64,000 nt of DNA from positions 3,578,501 through 3,642,500 of the forward strand of contig NC_080564.1 in assembly GCF_030253575.1 (NCBI RefSeq), read 5' to 3'. The stretch comes from Rhododendron vialii. Lineage: Eukaryota > Streptophyta > Magnoliopsida > Ericales > Ericaceae. The stretch's first letter is position 1, and every line of letters starts with the position of its first letter. The position numbers and the translations under genes were made by a program. Positions 12,701-24,248 of the stretch are shown here, one piece after another. The notes under the pieces were generated by a model that saw nothing but the letters and a program-made list of their open reading frames with translations, ran no database searches and was not told the DNA's origin.

Positions 12701-14186
12701 ATCAGATATCCAAAAACGTATCAAGTAGCAACCAACTAGACATATCCGATTATATTCTCTTCTCAATAATCTCAAGTTACCATTGTGGACATCATGTCTT
12801 TAAATCTATTTACGATCCCACCAATACTAATGACACTATCATACGTGAACGATGACAAAAGCAAGCAAAATTCCACTCTTTTCTCTTCCTAATGCAACCA
12901 TTTATTAAAGACGGTTAGACATGGTCGTAATAAGGAAGCTAACATCACAGCCACCCAGTTGATAGAAGACAACGAACTAAATACATCCGCTATATCAAGA
13001 AACACCAAGCTTGTTCACAGTAACCACTGCAAGTTTAAATCCCCTTTCCAAAACCAGTGTGATGAATCCGGTGAGGAGCTCGTATGCTGCATTGATCAGC
13101 CCATGCATGCACAAGGACCTATCCTATGGGGGGGAAACTACAGAGTCCACACCACATCACTTGGGCTCAAAATTTGGATTCAACGAACTCAAACCCACTT
13201 AAAAGCTCAAGCGTGTAAGTAGTGAGCCACACAATACTATATTAAGACACAAACTTTACTCTCGTCATCCGATATAGGACTTAACGTTCACACGTGTCCT
13301 AACAATTCCATACAAAACTAGTAAACATAGAGCAGTATTCTAAAACCGCAACTCCAAAATAGGGCAATTTTTTTTCCTTGTTCTAATTCACTAGCTGAAA
13401 AATAAGCTTAGACATCCTCCTCCACCAGCCATCCTCCATCATACCCAGGAGTTGTCAATCAGACCCAAAATGCAAAACCAGCTTAAAGGATAACAGTCCT
13501 CCAATCTCTAGAGAATTGGAACAACTGTCCGACGCTTCACGCATATTCTCCATTAAATTTTCTTGATAAACCAGGTGAGCCAAAGACCCACTTCCAGAAA
13601 TTCATAATGACACATCCCCACGGCATTAACCAATCAAAATAACACATTCCTGGCTTGACCTTTCATGAAAAAAAAAAAAAAAAAAAACAGATCACCTCCA
13701 ACTTCATTAATTAGCAATTTAGATCACAAAATCTTAGCACAAAAACAAAAACAAAACCCAATCCGAAAAATGTACAATTCTCATAATTAAAAGAGAGGCA
13801 AATACCTTATTCTTGTCAATTTTCTTGACAGCAACACGATCCCCATTGAACCTGTCTACCCCAACATACGTATACCCAAATTGTCCATGCCCCAACAACT
13901 TCCCAATCGTGTACCTCTTATCGAAATCTTTATCGTACCCGAAATCCGTTTTCTTCCCACACGGAATGATCCCACCTTGCCGCTTCGGCTTTATCTGCTT
14001 AGAATCTTTCTTGTGCTGCGTTTTTTGTTGATTATGATTCGACCCATCTTGGTTCTTTAACGTTATTGGGGCCGGCTTGTTGCTTTCTTTGCGTTGTCCG
14101 TTGACGGCGGCGTTGGTGGTGGCGGCGGGAGGGGAGTTGTTGCTGTTTGAGCCACACACCTTGGTGGTCGAGAAACAGCTACCCAT
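6705..14186 (-). CDS. Calcium-dependent protein kinase, group IV (CPK28/CPK18/CPK16 type)
   Basis: Twelve coding exons, all GT-AG and in frame: 14186-13806, 12664-12534, 12357-12316, 11824-11713, 11574-11496, 11250-11081, 9916-9790, 9264-9149, 9069-8962, 8831-8769, 8532-8359, 6872-6705, giving 556 residues. The N-terminus MGSCFS carries an N-myristoylation Gly2 and a palmitoylation Cys4, implying membrane attachment. Kinase domain, about 93-353: GHGQFG 99-104, VAVK Lys121, HRD with Asp218, DFG 239-241, APE 263-265, so it should be active. An autoinhibitory junction follows, then four EF-hand loops: 408-419, 445-456, 487-498, 517-528, all with acidic ligands. The block [15 protein letters not shown] before the kinase domain and the C-terminus match group IV CDPKs; Arabidopsis CPK28 controls immune-kinase turnover and stem growth (family knowledge). 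Intron 11 (6873-8358) is full of degenerate repeats. The exact paralogue is not settled. Confidence 0.95.
7500..8050. repeat. Degenerate AT-rich tandem repeat inside kinase intron 11
   Basis: Blocks such as TACCACAACGTGTCGTA, ACCACAAATGTTATGACAA and TTATACCCAAGC recur with a spacing of roughly 100-115 bases. The units are diverged and vary in length. This explains much of the length of the 1.5-kb last intron. It could be a decayed MITE with internal subrepeats, like that at 56662, but clear terminal repeats were not found. Confidence 0.6.
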
Positions 14187-14283
14187 TTTGTTTTTGCAAA
14201 TTTTACAACTGTCTGATAGATCAATACCATCAATTTATCCACTAAAACCAGCTAATCGCAGGAGCAGGGGGATTTGTGTGTGT

Positions 14284-14306
14284 TGATAAATACTCCGTAT
14301 TAGGGG

Positions 14307-14353
<47 letters not shown>
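14284..14353 (-). promoter_or_regulatory. Probable kinase core promoter with (GA)n microsatellite
   Basis: On the gene strand a TATA-like GTATTTATC lies at 14293-14285, about 100 bases upstream of the start codon. Immediately upstream is a perfect 43-bp (GA)n run at 14311-14353, reading (CT)n on the gene strand; a second short GA run lies at about 14424-14442. The TATA assignment is by position and sequence only. Confidence 0.4.
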
Positions 14354-14356
<3 letters not shown>

Positions 14357-15531
14357 TGATGGGGACGGTCAACGACTCAACGGAGACTTTTGAAGAAGAG
14401 AAGATGACAATGCAATTATGCAAGAGAGAGAGAGAGAGAGAGAATTGCAACATCTCCCCTGTTCTTATTTGGATGGAGAACACTTTAAAATATTGGAAGA
14501 AATAAGTGCGTCGAGAATCGTTCGATGCACATAAATTAACATGCATCAAACGGTTTCGGTAACAATTGTGGTCGGAAATTGTGTACGTAGACCGGAATGC
14601 TTTGTGATCATGTTGCTGTTTGTTTCTTAAAAAAGGTGCTTTCTGGTAATTCTGTTGCTGTAATTTTGTTGCTCTTTCTTGTTTTCGCTTTTGGAATATT
14701 GGACGGTGCCAGTGCCACCCAAGAAGGAAACTGTGTTCTTTATTTTGTCGAATTTCTATTGAGTTTGTGATGAGTATGACTAATTAAGCACTCGTCACGA
14801 AATAAATCTAAAAAGTTATGAGTATATAATTTTGTTCTAAAAAAAATAATTCAAGGATATGGCCTTGAATCTTATATTCTTATTTTCTTCAAAAAAATTC
14901 AAACGTCGATTTTTATATTTGCACATTTTTATATTTTCCTGTCTCGACGAGAACACTTACTTTCAAGGATTATGATAAAATTTTATAGAAGTTAATAAAA
15001 AATCACCGAGAACAAGTCAATATCGTACAGAAAACTAAAATTTAGTCATACTCGAGTAATAATGAAAGTTTACCAAGACCCTTGGAAATATAAAATATGA
15101 CTACCAGACTTGACCAAAGTACCTGTTCTTCCTAAATTATTATTTTGGTTTTTTGGTCTTTCTTTAATTTTTGTTAGATTTACTTATAAGTTTTTTCGAA
15201 TATGTCATTCTTCTTGACGAAAAGGGAATAAAAAGTAAAAAAAATTACGACCAAAAAAAAAATTTACTAAAGACGATAAAAAAAATTAATAGCTGTCTTT
15301 TTGTCTTCCTTTTTTTATTGGGTCTTTTGGTTTTTAATAGGAGTATTGTCCTATTTAAATTTTATTCAACTTCAATCCACATTTTCATAGATATAGGCCC
15401 CATTTTACTAAGGTTCTTATTTTTTAAATATTTATTTTCTGCTTTATGAGACATATCATTCTCTCACAATATATTACCTTTAATTCAAAAACCATTTATA
15501 GATTGAAGTAGGTTCTTTCCACAACGGAAAA

Positions 15532-16433
15532 AAAAAAGGAAAATTTTCAAAATACTCCCCAACCTTTACTCTAAATTTCAATTAGACTTCTAACCTTTTA
15601 AAAAAATCAATTTTACTCCGAACGTTATCTTCCGTTAACCAAAACGCCCCCTTCCGTCCTAACGACTAACGGATTTCATTAAAGGCTCCATTAAATAGCG
15701 TTCCGATCGAATTTTGATGATCCGAGCCGCTCAATGTGATCAGAACGTGATTTTAAGAATACCCGTTTAAAATTAACAAAAAAAAATTAATTGGAAAGGG
15801 CTTAATTTGAACAGTTTTTTTATTGAACTGTTCAGATAAAGCCTTTTCAGGTCATTTTTTTACTGATTTCTCAGAGGTACTTCTAAAATCACATTCTAAA
15901 CACATTGAGCGGCTTGGATCATGGAAATTTGATCAAAACAGGGAAGGTGCAAACCAAAGCAAAATTCAGACGTCCTAACTTGAACAAAATTCATATCAGT
16001 CCGCACCTCCCATTTACCGATCGAATTTCGATGATCCGAACCGGTCAATATGTTCAAAATGTGATTTTAAGGGTACTCCCGCGAAATCAACAAAAAAAAT
16101 GACCGCGAAGGGCTTCATCTGAATAGTTTTTTATTGAACAGTTTAATAAAAAACTGCTCAAATCAAGCCATTCCTGGTCATTTTTTTGCTAATTTCTTGC
16201 GAGTACCTTTAAAATCATATTCTGATCTCATTGAGCGGCTTGGATCATCGAAATTCGATCGGAACGCTACTTAACGGAGCCTTTAACAAAATCCGTTAGT
16301 CATTCAAATGGAAATGGGCGTTTTGATTAACGGAAGATAACGTTGCGAGTAAAATTGATTTTTTTAAAAGATTAGGAGTAATTGAAATTTAGAGTAAAGG
16401 TTGGGAGGTATATTGAAATTTTCAAAAAAAAAA
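15532..16433. mobile_element. Composite foldback element, about 0.9 kb, containing two inner foldback units
   Basis: The outer arms are inverted: CCAACCTTTACTCTAAATTT near the left end returns as its reverse complement near 16385-16405. The matching arm extends about 200 bp, through the ACGGAAGATAACG and GATCGGAACGCTA blocks. Inside are two diverged units of roughly 210-240 bp, 15716-15923 and 16030-16249. Each is palindromic and each is bounded by GATGATCCGARCCGSTCAAT and its inverse. A third, stand-alone unit is at 25474-25711. There is no coding capacity. Poly-A stretches at both ends obscure any target-site duplication. Confidence 0.75.
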
Positions 16434-16645
16434 CAAATTAAACTAGAGTCTAGAAGGGAAATCACATGGTGGGATTAAAAAAATAATAATAAATTCACAT
16501 TTCACCCCTTGGGCCAAGTAATATTGTCCTCTTGCAGTCTTGCCCATGTGGTACTCTATTAGGCCCATTTTTCCATGAGTCCACCTGGCCTCTATTTACC
16601 ACTTGATTATGAAGGGTAGGTAAATGAAAGGACCACATTACACTT

Positions 16646-16893
16646 GACTTTAGGTTTTTGTAATCTATGGACTTGACTTTTGGTTTTTTGTAATCTATGG
16701 ATGATCAATTTTTGAATTCACCAAGTTGTTTTACCCTTATCAAATTTATGTATGAGCAAAATTTTCTAAATCCCTTTTCACCTTTTTCTCACTAAAATAT
16801 CAATTTTTAAATTCACCAAGTTGTTTTACCCATATTAAATTTACGTATGAGCAAAAGTTTCTAAATCCCTTTTCACCTTTTTCTCACTAAAAT
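16646..16893. repeat. Two adjacent tandem duplications
   Basis: A short unit ending TTTTTGTAATCTATGG occurs twice from about 16646. A 95-bp unit beginning ATCAATTTTTRAATTCACCA then occurs twice, at 16704-16798 and 16799-16893, with few differences. The high identity suggests a fairly recent tandem duplication. Confidence 0.8.
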
Positions 16894-17229
16894 AACTGAT
16901 TATCGCAGCCTAGAAAAGAATACGTTGATCAGGAATTGGATCTAGGACCCTGTAACGAGCAAAGTCATCACAGGGTGTATTAAGGTAAAACTTATTATAT
17001 GGGGCCTAACCTCAAGTAAATCCAAAAAGTTTAGACTACCTGTACAATGTACCATAGTTTTATATTTGAAATAAATAAATAAAAACCTTGTCTAGATGAG
17101 GTGCAACCCTTTATTGGGATGGGATACTGGTACTGAACCATTCCAACCTAACTCCCACGTGGTTGGAACTATCAAGTAAGAACACTGCACCTGACAATAT
17201 TGATTCTGGTACTTCGAGGAAAATTTTTA

Positions 17230-17553
17230 GGGCGCTGCTATTCGCAGCCCTCTATTTACTCCCATAGCCCGTTAAAAATTTCCAATTATACTCGACAGTT
17301 AGTTACCGAAATTGAGATATATTTTCAGCGTCCAATTACCGAAATATAATATTTTTTTCAACAGATGTTTACCGAAAATGCATGTTCGGCAGTTGTTTAC
17401 CAAAAGTTGAACATATTTTCGACATGTAGTTACCGAAATATAATCTTGTTTTCAACAGCAATTTACCGAAATGTTATTTATGATTTTCAACAATCATTTA
17501 CCGAAATTTAGTGGGCTACGGGAGTAAATAGAGGGCTGCGAATAGCGGCGCCC
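17230..17553. mobile_element. MITE with 8-bp target-site duplication and internal direct repeats
   Basis: The ends GGGCGCTGCTATTCGCAGCC and GGCTGCGAATAGCGGCGCCC are inverted repeats that extend inward about 40 bp (CTCTATTTACTCCC / GGGAGTAAATAGAG). An identical AATTTTTA flanks both sides (17222-17229 and 17554-17561). The interior repeats a motif like TTTACCGAAAT five or more times at roughly 40-60 bp spacing. An 8-bp duplication fits the hAT superfamily, but the terminal sequence is not a typical hAT end, so the superfamily is left open. Confidence 0.85.
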
Positions 17554-20426
17554 AATTTTTATTGCAACACTGTGTATTTAACACTTTTCGATAACTACGC
17601 TCTCATATTTGTTTTTTAGTGTTATTATCATGTGTATTTTGAATACTATAAAAAAAAAATATTAAAGGGTAATTATCAAAAAGCATTGTGTCAAAATCAT
17701 TTACCTTTGCGCTAATGGAGGTTATTTGGTATTGGTATCTCATGTGACACCACACGTGATTTAATACATTTGGTTTTGATAACTCACGTGTTCGGGACAA
17801 CATACGGGCATCTCGACTAATCTTGAGAAATAATACCATTGTCTGCTAATGGAGATCCAATTAAAGTCGAGACAAAGGCCTATATGAACCGGCTCTGTGT
17901 AAGTTGATAGCAACTAGGGAGTTAACCCCCAAATTCATATCATAGTTAAAATCCTATGCAGTGAATGATATAACCCATGACCAATTCAATGCAACTTCAC
18001 AGTCAAAAATGCCGGAACATCATGAAAGTGATATGGTCTAGAATTTTATGCGACTAAAAACGGAAAAAAAAAAAAAAAAAACCCCGATTGAACTAACTTA
18101 TTAATTTTCCCTCTAATTCCACTGATGTGTAACCAGTGGCCAAAAAAAAAAAAAACCCTCTAATTAAAAATGATGTATACTTTAAGATGCACCTTGTGGT
18201 ATGTGGATTCCCTTGGTTTCAAAATCCACAGTCCCATGTTCAATGTCACAAGTCCTATCATTTCTTGATGCGATAACTCTTGGACTCGAGAGTCTGATCA
18301 TGGATCCATTTTGGGTGTGTAGAAAAATCATAACTATTCATTTTGTTCTGTTTGTCGAGTTGATCGTCAATTAACAAAAATGAGATTGATCGACTATCAG
18401 CACCGACATGAACAAATTTACTTTTAATTCTTTTCTTGAAACCTCATTCTAAAGTCATGGCCATAAGTTATTATATTCATGTCGTTATCAATGAGCCGAA
18501 CAAAATGAACTGTTTAAATCACATCAATGGCCCGGACTAGCCCCTATAGAAAGAGCACATTCACCTTGTTGTGCTCCCAGCTCCACATTGTTAGGTTCTG
18601 TTTTCCAAACTGGACTACCAGTTAGAGGTACAAAATTCTGCGAGATAAGCAATTCACTAATCCCTTTGGACCAAGAGTGAGAGGATTAATAATAGTACTG
18701 TACTACTAAAGTTCTCATATGAAAACATCAGACGAATAATATGTTTTTCTCTAAACTTATAGCCTACTTCAATGTAATATTCAAACATGAGTTTAAATTC
18801 TTTCCACCACATGTGTAAACCGTGGGTTTTCGCTACCACAGCTAGCTTGTGAGTTCCACTGTGCGTCTATTGTTATAATCTAAAAGCGTTCATCTTGCGA
18901 GGCACACATAGTAGGGATTGAGAGATGCTGCCAAGCGAGCCAAGCGGCCCATCCACGTCACTCAAAACAAATACAAATGATATATGTCATGATACATGTA
19001 ACATACGTGTGGATAAGTTGCAGGAGCTAGCTAGCTTCACTGAAATCCTGGTTTTCTGTTGTAGTAAAGCTGTAAAATAATTGTGAGCAAGAAAACTAAA
19101 TTTCCAACACAACTTTTGCTCGTCAAATTAATTAAGTTTGAAGTGTTCAAATTAATTAATGTTTATGGTACCCCCATTTTGCCACTTGTTTGTGTCTGTT
19201 TGGCTGCCTAAATTGCCTTTTCAATCCCGAAACTATAAAAGAAGTATATATAGTGGGATGTTGCGTGATTTTCTTTTTTATGTTTGAATGTAATCATTGG
19301 TGAAGAAAACTTTTACTCTGGTATTCCGTCCATGGACCGAGTAATTAATTCGGACGATCGGTCACGCTATCTCTGTTTATAAAGAATCTATTTAAAGTTA
19401 GAGCGAAGTCACATATGAACTAACTTTAACGCAAGAATTGATAGTATACGTGGGACTATTAATATATCGATCTCCTCGTTTTTAGTTGAACCAATCAAAC
19501 AATACCATCAAAATCTTTCTTTTGTAAATGATCTTCATCAATATGCATCCATTTATAATAATGGGTCAATTTTGTTGATCCATATTGAATAATATGCAGG
19601 AATTTTCTATTCAGGTAATTAAGTTGCACAAGCAACTGACTAGTATTGAACAATTCGATCAGATTAATCAAGTCTGAGAACGATTACCAAGTCCGATAAC
19701 CATGATTATGAAAGTACGTCTACAACGCAAACTGTTGACATAAATAAGTGAAAGTGCATGCATCAAGACGTCAGTGAAACCCTAGCTAGGGGCAGGAACA
19801 CAACTAGCAGCAAGACTTGGGATCGGATCGTCAAATGCATTATTTTTGAAATAACAGAAAAAATGAGCCTAATGACGTACATCAAGTCCAAACTTCCTGT
19901 CTTGCATGCAAAGTCGCTCTAGCGTGCGCTTTGGATTGAGAGAAAATGGAAGAGAAGAAAGGAGAGTGCCGATCCTGAGAGAGAAAAATATACCAATGAA
20001 AGGTATCTTTTTTCCTCAATTCTTTTTTTTTTTGGTCTCACCTTTTTAGTTGTGCATACAATTGACTTGGTTCTCATTTCTTTACTGTTCTTATTTTTTC
20101 TCACAATCGAAAGGAGTTGTAAGTCACCAACAGTTACATGATTAACGATTGGTTTTGAGTCGGAATTGAGTCGGAAGTCACCCAAAGTTAGTTATATGAT
20201 TAACGATTGGTTTTGAGTCGGATGTTTATGGCTAAATCATTCCACAAGATGTTGAATTTTAAGAAATGGTACAATTTGGGCAGTGGTTAGAAGTGGGGCA
20301 ACTTATTTATTTGCATTATAACATGGCTCAAATCCCACATTACATCAAAAAGAAGTCAGAAAGTGCCCACTTGACTTGGGAAAAGGAAAGCCCATCAATG
20401 ATCCATGGCAACTAGCAAAGGGGGGT

Positions 20427-22681
20427 CTAAGCAAAAATCTCCTCAATGGGCTTGGCCTCCAATTTGGCTTTCTCCAAGCTCTGCTCCTTGGCCAGCTTCT
20501 TTAGCCTGGCATTCTCGAGGTCCTTGGTCATCTTCCTCCTGTACATTTCACTGAAGGGGATGGGTTCCTCCATTATTGGCTTCTCACCTTCTCTGACCTT
20601 CAACGGGTACACGGTTGCGTCCGGAGCTGGGTTTTGGAACGTGGCTATGGACAGTCTGCTGTAATTCGAGTTCACCACAGCTTGGTGATCCGCGTTCTTG
20701 AACCTCCCATTGCTCAGAAACTGTTTTTGCGAACATGGAAATTGTTAGTTTTACTGAAATAAGTTTGAGGGGGACAAAGTCATGAAAAATGTCCATAATG
20801 CAGTAGCCAGTAACAAGTGTGAGCTACATTCAGAATAATTGAGCATACTGATGAAGTAGTGAGCTACCATGGTCCATGGATATGAATGAATTCAAGCAAC
20901 AAAACTAGTGGAACCAGGGTTAATTTTAGTAGTTTGTAATTACTCACGTGACCATGGTCGCCGAGGTTGACAACGAAAGCGCCATCAACAGGCTGAACAG
21001 TGATCCAATTCTTCCCACCATCCCTAGTGGCCTGAAGCCCACCAACCTGATCCTGAAGCAAAAGGGTGATAGTACCCGGATCGGTGTGGCGCTTGAGTCC
21101 AAGAGTGAGGTCTGGTTCCGGACACTTGGGGTAGTAATTGACCACCACCTTCTGGTCCATGTCCACACATGCCTTTGTCAGTGCATCTTTCTCCAAACCC
21201 ATTGCCTCAGACAACACGTCCAGCAGTTTGCAGGCAAGTTCCATGAGTTTTTCGCTGTATTTTTCGGTCACTGAGATCCACCCCTCGGGCTTGTCAGGCC
21301 ACCTTGAGTAGTCTCTGGCCCGGAGTGGGTATGAGAAATAGGTGACGATCTCACGCCAGTCTTGCACTGCTTCTCCCTGCAATTGACGATGATTCGATGA
21401 ACATTTGATAGGCAAACTCAAACAGAACTGAAATAATAAGGGTCGTCTTCTCACTCTTTTTCACCTAATCCTTAACACATTTGATCACCAAATTACTCAA
21501 TCAAAATGACCTGTTTAAACTTATAACTGCATCCTTTCTTTTGTTTTGTTGCCAAATTTACCAAGTTTTAGCGGAACGATTCAATGGCAGTGCCCCAAAG
21601 AGTGCGATTTTGTTAGTCCCACTGAAAAAATGGGTGGACATCTTTCATATACTGTGGAGTCGTCTACGACTTTCTTGACCACTTACCGATATTCAATTAA
21701 GTTGAATTTTTGGTAGAAATAGCTACAAATTGCGATGAAATGTAAATTGCGATTATCACAGAAGATGATGAGTGTAAGGGTAGTAATCGAATTGAACAGC
21801 TCGCAAGCAATTCAATGCTCAGCTTAGCTTGTTAGTAAACAAGTTGAGTTCGAGCTCAAGTTTTAAACTTATTTAGTAAACGAGTAGAGCTCAAGTTAGT
21901 TGTAACTTGGTCCGAGTATACAAGCTCAACTCGTTTATCGTATAGTAAACAGACCAAACTCGAATATTTAGGCTTGACTCAAGCTCAAGCCAAACTCTAA
22001 CTAGACTAGTTGTGAACGAGCTGAGCTCAGACATGTCAAAGTCTGGCTCGGCTGGGCTCGTTGGCAACCCTCATTGATGACACATGAAAAAGAAAACAAA
22101 AACAGATCGAACGCACAAGAGAAATGCAAGGATCCTGGAAAAAATTTCCCGATAATGTCCCCTAAAGTGAAATTAATATTCGAGATTCACTTTAATGTAT
22201 AGTACCCAAAATCAAGTGAATGTTAACTATTAATTTCATTTCGGGACATTTTCGGGAAAACTTTTCTAATACCCTAACATTAGCTGAAAAACAGAAAACA
22301 GAGGTTTGGAAAAAACCGTACTTGCAAATGGCTAGAAACAATGAACCCGCCCTTCTTCCCCCCGGTCATATCAAACCGGAGCTTCTCCTCCGGCGGCAAG
22401 GCAAAGAACTCCCGAGCCAACCGGGTCATGTCGGAGATGAGCCCGGCGTCGACGCCGTGATCGACCACCTGGAAAACCCCCCAGTCCTCGCACGCCGCCA
22501 CGATCTTCTCGCAGATCTCCGCCCTCCGCCCTTCGACCTCGTCGAGCCCGCTGAGGGAGATCACCGGAATCACGTCGCTGAAGTTGTTGTACGCCACCTT
22601 GGGACGCTCGTCCTCGTCGCGAACGAACTTAGCGTTCAGGGTCTTCTCCTTCGCCAGGGCCGTCAGCGTCGTCGGTGCCAT
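20427..22681 (-). CDS. F3H: Flavanone 3-hydroxylase (naringenin 3-dioxygenase)
   Basis: Three exons, 22681-22322, 21376-20948 and 20720-20427, give 360 residues, the usual F3H length and intron pattern. It is a cytosolic 2-oxoglutarate/Fe(II) dioxygenase that converts naringenin and related flavanones to dihydroflavonols, the branch point to flavonols, anthocyanins and condensed tannins. Iron ligands are His217, Asp219 (in GLKRHTDPG) and His275; the 2-oxoglutarate site is Arg285-x-Ser287. All are present, so the enzyme should be active. The start [15 protein letters not shown] matches family N-termini; an in-frame ATG 24 bases upstream would add eight residues not typical of the family and is rejected. 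Position 283 is Tyr where many F3Hs have Ser. Intron 1 carries a hAT-like insertion. No other flavonoid gene is in the window. Confidence 0.97.
21777..22071. mobile_element. hAT-like non-autonomous element in F3H intron 1
   Basis: Roughly 295 bp rich in GAGCTCAAG / CTTGAGCTC words, with ends AGGGTAGTAATCGA and, inverted, AGGGTTGCCAACGA. This is a common composition for small plant hAT-derived elements. A convincing 8-bp target-site duplication was not found, so the boundaries are approximate. Confidence 0.45.
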
Positions 22682-22712
22682 TTCTAGTTCTGCTCGCTTA
22701 CTCACTCACTCA

Positions 22713-22867
22713 CTCTCTCTCTCTCTCTCTCTCTCTCTAGTGTAACGCGATAGGCGTGGAGGGGCTGAACTGATGCGGAGTGGGATATATAATTGGTGGA
22801 CTGGAGGAGCACGAGATTGGCAGCTGTAACTACCTCCGGCAATCAGAATGGAATGTGCGCACCTACC
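22713..22867 (-). promoter_or_regulatory. F3H core promoter and candidate MYB/bHLH sites
   Basis: On the gene strand, a TATA box (ATTATATATC) lies at about 22793-22785, roughly 105 bases before the start codon. A 26-bp microsatellite at 22713-22738 then falls in the leader, where it reads (GA)n. Upstream are GGTAGTTA (22834-22827) and, on the plus strand, CACCTACC (22860-22867), both matching R2R3-MYB recognition consensus types. A palindromic E-box CAGCTG lies at 22821-22826. This grouping suits regulation of a flavonoid gene by MYB and bHLH factors, but short motifs of this kind also arise by chance. Confidence 0.5.
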
Positions 22868-23147
22868 TATTACTACGTTGCTTCTCTTCTAGAAACTCTT
22901 TTTTTTTTTTCCTTTTAAACCAGGCGTTTGAGACAGCATACGCAAAGTTGAGAGAAGAAGTGTATATTTTTCATTCGCTGACATTCGGTATAAATATAAA
23001 TACACAAAAGGGATAAACTCTGATCCCTTTAGTTGGAGAAGAGATAAATACTACAAAAAGATAGGTACAAGTTACAAAGATAAGATAGAGGTATGGTTGG
23101 GGAGTCGTTGCTAGTTAGTAGTAGTATTTCTAGACTTATTGTAGGAG

Positions 23148-23347
23148 CAGTGATCGGGGTTTCCGACCGAATTCCCGACGCCCATTGAATCGGCTACCTA
23201 CACACATCGGATGTCGTTGATTCCCGCGAAGGCCCACTCGATTTTTTTTTATAGAATTTTTGGTCGGCTCCGATCATCTGTTCGGTGATCGGAGTGGGCC
23301 CGGCGAGGCGTCGAGAATTCAGTCAGAAACCCCCGGTCGGGATCCTT
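23148..23347. mobile_element. Foldback element, GATCGGGGTTTCCGACC ends
   Basis: The left end GATCGGGGTTTCCGACCGAA returns inverted as TTCAGTCAGAAACCCCCGGT near the right end, with GAATTCCCGACGCC versus GGCGTCGAGAATTC inside. The interior block ACACACATCGGAT followed by GGCCCACTCG resembles the interior of the longer element at 31872-32216, so the two may be distant relatives. No target-site duplication was identified. Confidence 0.6.
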
Positions 23348-23767
23348 AGACTTTCTGTTATTATAGGAAAATAACCCTTAAACACAACTGTGACCAGATA
23401 CGTGGATTCTGACACATTGAACACTTTCCGATACAATTGTTTGTATTTGAAATCATTTTCTAAAATGGAAATGATTTTCACACTTCTTTTTTTGATAAAT
23501 ACACTACAATTCTTGTCTTTTAGTGAAAAAATTGCACATGTAAGTTTCTCTAAAAGGACAACAAATGGAGTGCATTTATTAGAAAAGAGAGTGAAAATCA
23601 TTACTCTTGTAAAGTTGTGTTTATGGCATTTTGCTATTTGCAATCGAGAGCAATCCTCGCACTTTTGAGAGACTAAGCATCCAATCCAGTTTGGTCTAGG
23701 TATGGAATTTTTCTAAAATGTTACGTCACTAAGGAGAATTGTTTACTATTTCGTAAAATTTATCGAT

Positions 23768-23869
23768 ACAAACCAATCTTGTCATAATTCATATAGATCG
23801 AATGTTGATTAATACGAGACAAATCAACCTTGTCATAATTCATATAGATCGAAAGTTGATTAATACATG
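23768..23869. repeat. 51-bp tandem duplication
   Basis: Two head-to-tail copies of a 51-bp unit containing CTTGTCATAATTCATATAGA and GTTGATTAATAC, with a handful of substitutions. Confidence 0.85.
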
Positions 23870-24178
23870 ATCATGTGAAAACTTTATATCCAATTCAAAA
23901 ATAATTGACAATGAGTAAAGAAGTCCGAACATTATATTTAAAAATCACTCATTTCACTCCAAAATAATGCGGTGCTATATTTCCCCAACAAACGAATTAT
24001 AAAAACCGATAAATTTTGATTATTATCAAATAAATTCACCCAGTATTTGTATCCACAAATTTCTTGATTGAACATGCAAAATCCCTCATTACCCATGCCC
24101 TGTGGGTAGGCAGGCAAAAGAACGGTAGGTGATTGTCAAAATCAAAACAGTAACAAAAGGTTCGGTGAAATTCACGCG

Positions 24179-24248
24179 GCCACCTAATTTACCTCACGTT
24201 GACTCTTGGTACAGCCACCTAATTTACCTCACGTTGACTCTTGGTACA
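24179..24248. repeat. 35-bp perfect tandem duplication
   Basis: Two adjacent copies of a 35-bp unit beginning GCCACCTAATTTACC and ending GACTCTTGGTACA. Each copy includes TTGAC-type (W-box core) sequence, so the duplication doubles a potential WRKY site, although no gene is close by. Confidence 0.85.

Larger units (their letters stand above)
14443..20426. other. Intergenic region upstream of the kinase and downstream of F3H; no gene recognised
   Basis: AT-rich spacer of about 6 kb. It holds the composite foldback element at 15532-16433, tandem repeats at 16646-16893 and a MITE with target-site duplication at 17230-17553. From 17.6 to 20.4 kb I see no coding homology or clear repeat, only scattered homopolymer runs (for example poly-A near 18063 and 18146). 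A short direct repeat containing ATGATTAACGATTGG lies at about 20140-20220. Confidence 0.55.

Noticed and set aside
22682..22705. Eight-codon N-terminal extension of F3H
   Set aside because: Adds MSKRAELE before the family-typical MAPTTLTAL; not expected in F3H proteins.
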